Shown: piece after piece, positions 23,300-33,847 of the stretch
Layout of the letters: the number at the start of each line of letters is the position of its first letter
Numbering within the stretch: the stretch's first letter is position 1
Source of the DNA: Glossina fuscipes
Taxonomy: Eukaryota > Arthropoda > Insecta > Diptera > Glossinidae
Assembly (NCBI RefSeq): GCF_014805625.2
Contig: NW_023998516.1
Coordinates: 381,057 to 445,056 of the forward strand
DNA length: 64,000 nucleotides
Direction: 5' to 3'
Made by a program: the position numbers and the translations under genes
Notes under the pieces: generated by a model
Databases searched by the model: none
Told to the model about the DNA's origin: nothing
The model's input: only the letters and a program-made list of their open reading frames with translations

Positions 23300-24157
23300 T
23301 GGAAAAAATGTTTCTTCAGGCCCAGTAACCCTCATTTATCAAAATGTTAGAGAGCTAAACTTAAAAATGCGCTCTGCTTTCCTAAATTCTATGAGCACGG
23401 CCTGTTTGGCCTTCACTGAAAGTTCGTTAGTGCCTGACTTAAATTCGCCGGATCTTTTTCATGATTCTTTCCAGGTTTTCAGAAAGAATCGTTTGGATCG
23501 CACTGGTGGTTGCCAGATCTGCTGTAGACCCGTCCTGTTCAATTGAATTTTCTACTCCTCCCGGCGTTAAATTTATTGCCATTCGGACGAAAATTTCCAA
23601 TAAACAGTTATACGTAACTTGCTCCTATATTCCCCCAAATGCGGATATAAATCTCTATTTATAAGAAACATGCTAACCTCTCTTGTGATGTGGCCGAAAA
23701 GTCTAATCCTACTGATATAGTTATAGCGTTGGTTGACTTCAGTTTGCCACAAGTCACTTGGTGTTATAGTGAGAGTTCTGGCTGTACGGTCCCCGCTTCA
23801 ACATCTGAAAGAACTGCTATGTGTTTCAATGAATTATTTGATCGTATTTTATTTCAATACAACCATACTTATAATTGTAATGGCAGACTGCTAGATCTTT
23901 GCTTTGCCAGTTTCTCGAAGACAGTTGGGAACCGCGGTCCTCCTTTAAGTTTACTTAAGGATCCATATCATCCAGCAATTTATATTTCCTTTCATCACAG
24001 GCATGATGGTCCGCTGAACTGCTCTAATGTGCCAAATCCAACTTCCTCAAATAAATATTATGATTTTAATAAACCTACATGTGCTAAGCCCAGCGATTTC
24101 TGCATCCTTTCTAATCAAGCGACCTTGCCTTCGAAATATGTATCCGTCATGGTTTAA
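23300..24157 (+). pseudogene. LINE AP-like endonuclease domain, frameshifted
   Basis: N-terminal endonuclease of ORF2, in three frames. The first (to about 23515) has LIYQNVRELNLKMRSAFLNS, then CLAFTESSL with the catalytic Glu (TExxL), then FQVFRKNRLDRTGG, where it shifts. The second has VDPSCSIEFSTPPGVKFIAI and VTCSYIPPNADINLYL, then a stop near 23663. The third (23690-24157) has IVIALVDFSLPQVTWC, where a GDFN-type motif is expected; the Asp is kept, but Gly and Asn are changed. It also has LLKDPYHPAIYISFHH with a candidate His. The enzyme nicks target DNA for target-primed reverse transcription. This copy is dead. Confidence 0.75.
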
Positions 24158-25310
24158 CAGGAAAAGTAAACTAGGGAAAACAAACTTTTCAAAGAATTTA
24201 TGAAAAGTGTTAGCTGCTTAGGACTATGTCGCCTATTCTGCATAGGCATAGATGTAATTATCTTAACCACCAATGTTATTGCAGATACCTTTAGTTGACA
24301 AAATCCTCACTGCTTGTTAATTGTAGATATTTTTTTAAGTTTTTCAACTCCAAAAAAGAAAATCTCCATATATTTCTCGTATGTTTCTTTCAATGCTCAG
24401 AGCTACCCTCTGATGATATTGAAACCTCAAATCTCTTTGTTGAGTACTTCAGACGAAATTTTTCAGCTGCTGATTCGGATTTAACTGTTAACTATCCGTA
24501 TCTGATAACTAACTTGGTTTTGATTCTTAACTTGGTCATTTTAGAAAATGACGTTTTAGCTGGTTTAAGGTCTCTATATTATAGTTATGCGCCTGGGCCT
24601 GATAGGATTTCATGATGTACACTCAAATCATGGTCTGACGAACTATGTCGTGTTATTTTTACTCAATCCTTGAAATCAAATGTGTTTGGAAAAGTAGTTT
24701 CTTTATTCCGCTTCACGAACGTGGAAATAGACATCACGTTGAGAACTATAAGGGCAACGCCAAGTTGAGTGTCTTACCTAAATTGTTTCAACGAATTGTC
24801 GCTCAGTACCTAGCTTTCGCTAATAAATCTTATATTTCTGTTAAAGCTTATATTCTCCAGCATGGCTTCCGGAAAGGAAGTTCTACTGTCACGAACGTCT
24901 TAGAGTTTACTTGCCATGTTTTCAAGGTTTTTTTCTACCGGATCTCGCACGGATGTCATACATCCTGGTTTTAGTAAAGCGTTTAACTTAATTAAGCATA
25001 ACTTATTGATATCCGAACACCAGGCCACTGGCTTCCCTTTCTACTTAGAGAAATCGATGAGCTCTTATTTGCATAACAAAACATTCGGAGTTCTGCTTAA
25101 CTTCATCGCCTCAGATGAATTTCCCCTGACGTTTGATGTCCCTCAAGGGAGCCGCTTAAGACCCCTTTTATTTAATTTATACATTAATGATCTCTCCTTG
25201 ATGATCAAATTCAGCCATATCTTAATGTACCCTGACGATGTTAAACTGTTTCCCTCCTTTTCCTTGGAAGCGCAATCGTATCATCTTCAAATTGGCTTGA
25301 GTTGGGGTTT
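24158..25310 (+). pseudogene. LINE reverse transcriptase fragment, mutated and truncated
   Basis: After the linker (PSWFNRKSKLGK near 24150) the RT is read in several frames: SDDIETSNLFVEYFRRNFS, APGPDRIS followed by a stop at 24613, HHVENYKGNAKLSVLPKLFQR, then ILQHGFRKGSSTVTNVLEFT. From 24916 it continues with GFSKAFNLIKHNLL, where the catalytic Asp of the DFSKAF box is Gly. Next are DVPQGSRLRPLLFNLYINDL and LMYPDDVKLF, where YADD has become YPDD. At about 25310 RT similarity ends before the thumb region and AT-rich UTR begins, so the 3' part of the gene is deleted. A long frame continuing into the nested LINE is an artefact of the insertion, not a real fusion protein. Confidence 0.75.
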
Positions 25311-25418
25311 ATTTGCTGTTTGGTCCTGCGCTGGTTGTGGGTGTGCCGTTGTCCTTGGTTCGTACATGCTCTTTTCTTTTTTTTGTCCTTCTTATTTATT
25401 TATACATGAATTATTATT

Positions 25419-25430
25419 TAATTATTATTA
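25419..25430. repeat. TSD, left copy, of I-clade LINE copy 2
   Basis: taattattatta, repeated exactly at 27076-27087. It is low complexity, but the position is right and the interrupted 3' UTR agrees. Confidence 0.65.
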
Positions 25431-25433
25431 CAA

Positions 25434-26612
25434 TCATCTTTCTGATTCCTTTCCGCTAAAGAATGGCATTCCGCAAGGATCTCCTCTCTCTGTCACGCTT
25501 TTCCAGATCGCTTTCAACGAAATTAGCGTGTACCAAGAGTGGAACATTGTCTCTACGCGGACGATGTATATATACATTTTTACAAAAGAAAAAGACAACA
25601 CGAAAGCAATCAACATCCTCGAATCTATTGCATGTGAGATCTCCACATGGGCAAACTCGTCAGGAGCTATAATCTCTATACAAAAATCAAAAAAAATGCA
25701 CATTTGTCGAAAACAAATGTGCGATGCAGGAAACCTACTGATGCATATTAACGGCTTACCAGTACTAAATGTGCAGACGCTCCATGTTCTCGGGCTCACG
25801 TTTTCCAACAATTATCGTTGGAAAGCACACTGTCTTCGGTTAAAAAACTCCCTTTTAACAAGGGTAAATTTCATACAGTACGTTGCTTGGAGAAGCCATG
25901 CGCATATTAACACTATCGCTTATCTTACCAAAATGCTTGTGTTAAGCAAGATTGACTATGTTTTGATAATTTATGGCAATAGCTGCAAATCTAATATCAA
26001 CATCCTTAAACCGGTCTATCACCAAGCCGTTAGGGCAAGTTGTTATGTTTTTCGGACGACGCCCATAAATAATATTATAATTGAAACTGGTCTCCCAACC
26101 TTAGAAAATAGACTGTATGAGTTAAAAGCTAAAATAGTCCCTAAGCTTCTTAATTCATACAAATCCATTCTCGGTGGTGACGTAAGAAAGATTATTATTG
26201 CGAAGAAAATTCCAAAGTCACCATCTGCAATTGACCATTGTTTGTGCATCGCAAAGGAATTGAACATTCCCTTAAAAATTTCCCGCTCTTTTGGTGTTAA
26301 GCCTCCCTGGATTTTGAAAGACTGCTCTTTTGACATCTCACTGTCTATGCACAAGAAAGAAGATACTCCAAATTACGTCTTCAGGAATCTAATAGCTGAG
26401 AAAACCCAAGTATTGGACAATACTGGTTGGAATCTTTTGTACACAGACGGCTCAAAATCTCCTGGTCTGCCTCCTGCTTGTGCGGTGGTAGATGCTACAG
26501 GACGGGTTCTTCTCAACCACATATTTCACGAAAGCACTTCAACTTTCATAACCGAAGCCAGAGCTATCCTTCACGCTGCCAACCTTGCCCATAAAAACAA
26601 ACTCAAAACCGT
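25434..26612 (+). pseudogene. I-clade LINE RT/RNase H fragment lacking the YADD box
   Basis: Same protein as 4303-5490 of copy 1, starting at HLSDSFPLKNGIPQGSPLSV. After NEIS a 13-bp deletion (aaaattctttgcc in copy 1) shifts the frame; a 4-bp insertion (an extra tata before catttttac) restores it. Between the two changes the protein reads VYQEWNIVSTRTMYIYIF instead of the segment holding YADD, so the catalytic aspartates are gone while the frame stays open. The rest matches copy 1, including YTDGSKSPG and ITEARAILHAA of RNase H, up to the N gap. Inactive as a polymerase. Confidence 0.85.
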
Positions 26613-26622
26613 NNNNNNNNNN
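26613..26622. other. Assembly gap (10 N)
   Basis: Lies inside the LINE, where the other copy has 180 bp of RNase H sequence. True size is unknown. Confidence 0.99.
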
Positions 26623-26946
26623 ACTACTCTTGCATTAACCCTCAATTAACTCCACCTCTATATCCAACAAATGTTGAGAAAACCAAGATCCAAACATTTT
26701 CGAGAATTCGCCTTGGTCATACAATTGCAACTCACCAATGGATCCTAAAGAAGTCTTCTCCCCCAATCTGCTGTTGTGGACAAACTCTTACTATAAGGCA
26801 CATTCTCTGCGACTGCCTCAACTTTTCCTTGGCTAGAAGTATTGCATTTGGAACGATTAACCCTTTGAACATTCTACAATCAGCTTCAGAACAGAACATC
26901 AATTCAATATTTTACTTTATTAATACTACTAAGCTTATTATCTAAT
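26623..26946 (+). pseudogene. I-clade LINE ORF2 C-terminus, CCHC-like motif
   Basis: Right of the gap the frame reads TTLALTLN and stops near 26648. The next frame carries PPLYPTNVEKTK, IRLGHTIATHQW and a C-C-C-G...H...C-D-C motif equivalent to that at 5815-5865 (first Ser of CSC is Cys here). The stop and frame change near 26645 are shared with copy 1. The C-terminal end differs slightly, with a small deletion near 26905. Confidence 0.7.
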
Positions 26947-27040
26947 ATCCATTTATTTAAATTAGAGCCGATAGCCTGTGTTGCTAGTGCTCAATGTCTT
27001 TTTTTTAGTCTAAGAATTCAATTCATTAGTCTAAAATTAA

Positions 27041-27075
<35 letters not shown>

Positions 27076-27079
<4 letters not shown>

Positions 27080-27087
27080 TATTATTA
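27076..27087. repeat. TSD, right copy, of I-clade LINE copy 2
   Basis: taattattatta, identical to 25419-25430; it merges with the TAA tail on its left. Confidence 0.65.
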
Positions 27088-27240
27088 TCATTATTTTTAA
27101 TTTTTTTCTTTACTTCTCGTTATATATTTTATACTGATTTTTAATATTAATTTGTATAAAATTTACGTCTAAGAATCAATCGAGTTCGATTGTAAATTTG
27201 TTTTAGTTGAGCTTAATGTGTAAGTAAGTAAATAAAAAAT

Positions 27241-30200
27241 ATAAAAATAAACATCGTTATAACGCAAGGACTTTGAAATCGGGGTAGATGGAATACGTTT
27301 TTCAAGAAACGTACAAATACATAACAAAATATGTATAAATGAGTTTATATATACAAAATATATAATTTAGCATAAATACAGGTAGACATGTGTGCGTGTA
27401 TTGTATAGATATTTGACAACACTTGGGCAAAACACAATATGTGTGTATAGAAAACAAAAAAAGGGAAAGAAAAATGTGTTTATAGATTTCTTGCAGTTCG
27501 CAGTGCAACTCATTCGAGCATAAATTTTAACTCTTTAGAATTTATGTCAAAGGTTTCCCTGTGAACGAGAATGTCATTGAAATTCAAAAAATTTACATTT
27601 TCTGTACACAACAAAACGTTATTGTTTTTGTGTACTGACATAAATTGCAAAGGTTGGTATCATTTTAAAAAATCCAGAGAAACAACAAATTTGAATTTCT
27701 ACCCAAACAGAAGATTAAAGTTTTCAAACTAAGCAACGGGATACAAAACTTTGTTGCTAGCAATTAAAAATAACACAAATTTGTATCTGCCGTGGATGGT
27801 ATTATGTCTTCAGTTATTATATATCATGTTACCTATAGAAATTGATTGATTTACTATGCGATTAATGAGATTCGTTTCCTAACTTAATATAAAATTTTCC
27901 GGGGACAAGTATATACAACAACAGTTAGAACATCGTTTATTTGTATAGAAATAAGGCCAAAATCTAAATGAAATACAAACGTACTTGTTAAAAAGTTATC
28001 CTGCACAACTAGCAGGTGAACATGGTTCTACGGTTGGGGGGGTGGGGTCCTTCAAATGGACACTTACTCGTCCCTCTCATTTTTGTGGATTTTTCTGCGC
28101 TAAATTCTTATTTTCATTCGATAAAACTAAATCGTTCTCCTATGTAAGAGTCATCTAAAAAATTTAAACGAGGATAAGTGATGTAACGTATTAGACAAAA
28201 TGGTGTATGGAATCTAAACGTTGGCTTTGTCCGGCTATACCGTCTTAATTTCTTTTTGTTATGTTGCAGGATCTACCTTACGTTTGGGTGATTTCTATCG
28301 CTAAAACAAAAATATCGAATTCAATGAGTTATGTTACCGGCGATCCATCGTCTTGTAAGCCATAGAATATTTAATGAATACAGTGTTCGCTAGTGTTGTC
28401 AACGATTGGCACTATAGACATAAGGCAGACTGTGGCACTATTTCTGTTTAGTTCACGTTACGAAATTAATCTGTGATACTTAGCTTTTGATCCTTGGAAA
28501 ATATTAGCAATTTGTCTTGTTTGCCGTTGCTAACTTTCACTGTGGTGATAGCTTTATACATAAGCCCGCCCTCAGGTGTAATATTTTCTTAAGATGCAAC
28601 TCATTTACATTTGTCGAGGACATCCGGATTGTGCTTACAGTATACGTACTCCCCGTTTATTTTAGTTCAGCGTCGATTGCTCTATTTAAGGAACAACACG
28701 ATATGGAAATCCTATAATTATTTTTGTGTTAAGCGAGACAAGAGCCTTTTCAGTACATTTAGATGATACGATGCGGTACTACTCTTTAAGCTTATGTCGA
28801 AAAATAGTTTAGAACAAATTACAGTAAAGGGAGACCGACAATTAAATACCCTACACCATATCACTTTTACATGCGGCATTGTATGTGGATTAGTCGTAAA
28901 AATGGTTCGATGCAATTGATTTTCCATAGCATTCTCCATTTTGTACAAAAAAAAAAATTGTTAAAGCAATGGACATTATCGCATATTAAAAAGATGTTAT
29001 TATGTAAAGAAAACTGAAGGGGAAAATCCAAATTTTGAAATTTTCTTAGTTAGGGACAAACACACAGACCACTTTAAACGATCGTTAGTTTTGTTCTTTT
29101 TTTTTATTTTTTGTGTTTAATTTACGATTTCATTAGATGACAATTTTTTAAAAAACTAGTCTTTTTGTTGAATAACTGGCAATCTGCTTTATTTTATTAT
29201 CAAAAAACCACGCTCTTTTATCTATGCCAACAGAATGTGACTTCTTGCCGTATATGCTTTATGTGACTTTCACGAATGAAGTGCTCTTAATTATTAATGC
29301 TGCTGCACTTGACAACCGCCGTCAGTCAGATGCGTGCAGCGCTGCCATATATCGCACGTTTAATGTATATATATACAATGTATATATATACCGTTGTGTC
29401 ATATAGTATGTGGCATATATTATATATAGTACACGCTAGATACTTTTATTTAAGTTTTAATTATTAAGTAGTATTCTCTCTTTGCCCTTCCGTAGTGAGG
29501 CTGTGCGTTCTATAGATAATAATTTTGATATTATAAAAAGAAAAAAAAAACTTATTGTGTCAAGCAAAATGATATCACAAAACATTACACGCCTGGTTTG
29601 CTTTCCTTTTTGTTATCATAAGAGGATTTCTTCCATTTCATAATATGCGTCACCAAACGTCGGGTAGGTATCTCACTATTATGCTGCTTGTAAAATCTAA
29701 AAATGTGCTGCAGAAGCCCGTAAAGTATACATACATTCATACTGTTCATTGACATAAAATTGGGAATTACAGCCGAATAAATGTTCGCTCGATAAGATCT
29801 CATGGTCGCAGAAATTCAGAACGAAATCTCGAACTGCGCACGTACATCCTTAGCTAATGAAGATAAACACACATATTTAAAAATAAGCGTGATATGCCTG
29901 AAGTCACGCCTACATTTGTTTGAAAACTCTTCGAAAAAGAAATTTTGTAGCTTGTGTCGCGGCTAACTTCAAATCTAACGCAGTAAAAAATCGGATAGGA
30001 ATATTTGCTGGGACTGCTTATGTATAAACACAAAAAGTTCAATGAACTTAAAAGTCCGGTTAGCGGACAGTGCTTCGACCCGATTGAAATGCTAAAAAAC
30101 TGAATTGAAGAAAGTATTTAATGCCTTCACGGGAAAAAACTTCTCTGATTGTTTAAGGGATTGGAAAGACCCAAAGTTCATTGTGTCGCACAGAAAGTAC

Positions 30201-31065
30201 TTTCAAGGCCATGAAGGCCATTGCAATTGCTTTGAGAGAATAAAGATTTTTCATTTTATGAACAAACGTATAACTTGATACATATTTTAGTCCCCGTAGT
30301 TTATAAACGTCCACAAACGCAAAATATTTGAATTTTCAGAATTTAATGCTGAACATCAAAATAATTTAGCAACTGCAAGCTGATATTATCTCTTTGGCAT
30401 AAACAGAATTACAAAGTCACTTGGGTGTTTTGTGTTAAGTAGGCATGCGTAAGCACTATAAGGATGTAATATATAATAATCAATAGCAACAGTGTTACGT
30501 TATTATAATAATAAATAACATAACACAGTATATTCTCTATAGCTTTTAATGACCAAAAAGTCGCATTAATACATCCATACAAGATCTATTATTCTTGATT
30601 GGAATTGCGCCAATAAAAGATCAAAAACGCTATCCATAGCTCGTAGCAGATATTGGTCGCCAATCTTTTTGATATTCGGATAAAATTTCATAAAAACATT
30701 GGGCTTTGTGCGGTTGCAAAAACAATAGCTTACAATATACAAGGATCTGCAGCTGCCAGGGGCGTTGCCATTAAATCGAATTTCTTGCACCAAGCTTAAG
30801 AGGCCGATGTAAAATTGACATCGATTGCTTAAATATTTTTTAATGTGTCGTTCTGAATTTTTGTATATTAAAAGCTCACACTAAACCGAATACAGATTTT
30901 TTCATCAACGAGAGATGGAAGTGAACTAATTTCGTGATTTAGCTAATATCATCCGGAAATATTGTGACGTGCACTATATGAAGGATAAAAATACTCTTGA
31001 TTAATGCGAATCAAACACGAAAACAAAAGCTTCAATTAAATTTCAATTAAAATAAGTAAGAAAAT
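27241..31065. other. Intergenic, no gene recognised
   Basis: AT-rich. The string aattaaataccctacaccat near 28840 resembles the end of a family-2 repeat at 52833-52858, so a remnant may lie at 28820-28860. A palindromic TA-rich stretch (two gtatatatata-type blocks) lies at 29360-29398. No coding evidence. Confidence 0.5.
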
Positions 31066-31945
31066 TAAATTCGGTCAAGTGTGAATCTTTTATACCCATC
31101 ACCGTTTACAGTGAAAAAAGACAAAAGAAGTAAAAGAACAAATTCTCAGGCTTTACAATGTAGAGGGGGCGCAGGCTTTTGTCGCATAGGCATGTGTGTG
31201 CCGTAGGAGTTTCCTTTCAAAAATTTAGGTCAATTCTAAATTCTTTTGCAAATTTACAGACGATATCTTCATTTTCGTTAATGGGAGAATGTTTACCGCA
31301 AGTACTGGAAGTTTGCGCAAACAGGCAGATGGACAAATGAACAGACGGACGTGTTTAGGTGTATTCACCTATTTAAAGCTGGCCAAGCATTTGTATACCT
31401 TATGGGGTCTTTGAAGCTTGCTTCTGCGCGTTATAAAGGTATTAAAAAAATCAATAACATTTTGATACCGTAGAATATTGGGTAGGAGTGGTCAATTCTT
31501 TCCATTTTTGTACACAAATGCTACAGCACCACCCATAAAGTATGCGTTCAAATTTTTGTACATTTATCTGCTACAGTTCATAAGTAATTAGCAAAAACCG
31601 ATTCATAATTCCTTGTGAACAACAGAGGTTGCCTCCATTTACGTGGTGCTGTTAGCGTGCTCTCTGACTGATTTGGCGTATTTTTAATGCCAACCTTCGT
31701 GCAAAAACTTTCGTTGTTTCGGCCAAATTTGAATTCGATAGCTTCATTGTATAACAGACATTATGTAGAGGGACGAACAGACAGACGGACGGATAGACGG
31801 GCAAACGGACTTAAATCGATTTAGAATTTGATGCTGATCAAGAACATATGTATTTCGTAAGATCTTTGATGCTTCCTCCAGGGCATTACAAATGTTTCGA
31901 GAAAATGAATATACCCATCATCCTTCGCGGATGGTTACAAAAATT
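31066..31945 (-). repeat. Family-1 dispersed repeat, near full-length two-module copy
   Basis: On the minus strand it starts near 31940 (gatgatgggtatattcattt). Module 1 follows, containing ccctggaggaagcatc, the tgttcttgatcagcatc block and a tgtccgtctgtctgttcgtc stretch. Next comes the middle part, with ggaaagaattgacc at 31490. Module 2 holds cgcagaagcaagc at 31420 and a gtccgtctgttc stretch, and the repeat ends in gatgggtataaaagattcac and gaatttaattttcttactt near 31066. This about 880-bp copy best shows the family's structure. Confidence 0.75.
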
Positions 31946-32479
31946 AGATTCACAACAGTTACAAATTCGAATAATATTGACAAATATTGGAAATTTTGAT
32001 AGATTAAATTTTCCTCCTAAAATCGTATCGTTTTTTTTTTTTTTGTTGAAAATATTATATTTTTGAACATTTGTATATTAACTAATTTATTAATTAATAC
32101 GTCGTTGTCGTTATTATTTAAAAAATCTTTTTCTTTGTTGGGTATACTATCAAGATCTGAGATCTTTATGACTAGCGAAATTTACGGCAATGAGAGTAGA
32201 TGATAATAAATCGTTGATAGGAATTGTACACAAAATGCCAATGACAACTATATTGTAAGCTGAAGGACACTTTTAACGTTCCTTCCTCTTAACGGTCCCG
32301 AGTCGCGTTGGGGAATAAGATGTTTTCGATTGGACCTTTGCCGTTACGATAAATATTTTCAAATTTTTTTCTTTTTTTTATCAGCAAATGCTATTGCGTC
32401 AATCGCCTTCTGTTTCGCTTAACGTAAGTAAATAAGAACGAAGAACAACATTTCGCAAAATCTCGGCTCGTCCACAAGT
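31946..32479. other. Intergenic, nothing recognised
   Basis: Contains a T-run at 32031-32044 and no supported feature. Confidence 0.5.
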
Positions 32480-32790
32480 ACTGTAGGATCGCTCATTGCA
32501 AATTGTACGTGGAAATTACAAAATTTCGCTTTTCCGCTTGTGCAAGCAGAAATGTTTACAATTTATAAACTACTACTGCAGGTATCCTTCGACAGATTTG
32601 TCCCGTTTTGAATGTCTTTTCAATGTACGAACTCCGTATGGTTTGGACAAATTTGAAGCCAATATCGTAAATGCGGCCAGCAGAATTTCCACACAAACAG
32701 ATGTCCATTCAGGATATTATATTGATCAAGAATGTATACAGGCTTCATAGCCTCGTTAAAATTACAGTCTGGGTATTTCTAACGTTTTCA
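32480..32790 (-). repeat. Family-1 dispersed repeat, fragment
   Basis: The plus-strand words atattgatcaagaatgtata, then caggcttcatagcctcg near 32720, correspond to the start of a family-1 module read in reverse; gtttggacaaatttgaagcc matches the middle part of the copies at 7.3 and 8.6 kb. Confidence 0.55.
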
Positions 32791-33825
32791 GACAATTGCA
32801 ATTGAAAATAATGAAAAATTTTAATGCTCCCTTTGCCATAAGAAAGTGAAACTGTTAGGTGGGTAATCCTGTACTATTTTGTGTAGCATAAAAGTGAAGT
32901 ACGATAGACTTCGTTTTGATGGTGAAATTTATTTACGATACTTATAGTTTCTAGCGGTCTAATAATAGTGGTTTTTGGTGGACATTTCGACAGTTTAAAC
33001 GAGAAAAAAGAAAATACACGTATAAAACAAAAATACTTGACGAAATTATTAAGTATGTATTTAAATGTTAGAAAACTATTGATTCTTTAAGGGCAATCTT
33101 TTGTCAATCGCTAAAATTTAATTTAGTTTAATAAAAATATCTTCCATGCTTAGTTTGGGAATGTTATTTCGGAAGTACTGTAAAAAATTCGAATAAGAAG
33201 AATGGAAATTGTAAGAGATTCTGTGTGAAACGTCTTACGAAACTGTGTTTGGAGAAAAACCAGTGCAAAGTTTTGGAATGGGTCATAGTAGCCTTTTCTG
33301 ATATAAATCTTTTTTTTTTTTTTTATTAATTTTTACCATTAGGTAAAGTTTTACATCCACTCAATGATTATCTTAAGGATGCTACACTACCGTATTTTTA
33401 TTTCGAAATGCACATAAATTGTGTGTCTATGACATATAAAATCAACATATAATCGCAGTAGGAATTCATTTGATACAAAAATCCTTTTTGGACGCCTTTG
33501 AGGAGAGTGTAAATTTTCAACGAAAACAGTTGTATGTAAAACATTTGTAATGAATGCTACATTACTCTGATAAAAGAAAAAAAAAATTATTTTTCTGAAA
33601 AATTTATAGCAGTTTTCGCCTTTAAGACAAAAGTGAACCCAAGGCGTCCTTTGACGCAATCGCAATAAACAACTATTTTTCAATCATTCCACCTAAGGCT
33701 TACTCAATGCTTGGGAGTTACTCTGTGCTATACGGTTTCTACCATTTCTTATAGTTCAAAGTGCGCTTCTATCAACGATTTCGTTCGCGTTCAGATCCTT
33801 ATATGCACATACTGCCTTCTATGTC

Positions 33826-33847
33826 TATATATATATATATATATATA
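33826..33847. repeat. (TA)11 microsatellite
   Basis: Uninterrupted TA dinucleotides. Confidence 0.9.

Larger units (their letters stand above)
25431..27075 (+). mobile_element. 5'-truncated I-clade LINE (copy 2), nested in the jockey-type LINE
   Basis: Corresponds to 4300-6117 of copy 1 and is about 98.8% identical over the first 1.19 kb (roughly 14 substitutions by eye). It starts at caatcatctt in the RT and ends in a long uninterrupted (TAA)n tail (about 27041-27075), a sign of youth. It lies in the 3' UTR of the jockey/CR1-type element and so is the younger of the two. Ten N at 26613-26622 replace about 180 bp that copy 1 has between aaaaccgt and actactcttg. Confidence 0.9.
22545..27240 (+). 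mobile_element. Jockey/CR1-type LINE (copy 2), decayed and interrupted
   Basis: The longest copy of the family seen at 1-955. It shows ORF1 traces, an AP-like endonuclease, part of the RT, then a jump to 3' UTR. The UTR is split by an I-clade LINE (25431-27075) and resumes at about 27076. The resumed UTR (tattttatactgatttttaa through gattgtaaatttgttttag, ending in gtaagtaagtaaataaaa near 27230) aligns with 810-930 of copy 1, which shows both flanks were one element. The 5' boundary is uncertain; 22557-22590 carries two copies of a 15-bp gtcatttatatc unit. No TSD was identified. Several frameshifts make it inactive. Confidence 0.75.

Noticed and set aside
24916..26649. 577-codon frame that looks like one RT fusion protein
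   Set aside because: It is a chance in-frame join of the jockey-type RT, its UTR and the inserted I-clade LINE. The middle part is translated UTR.
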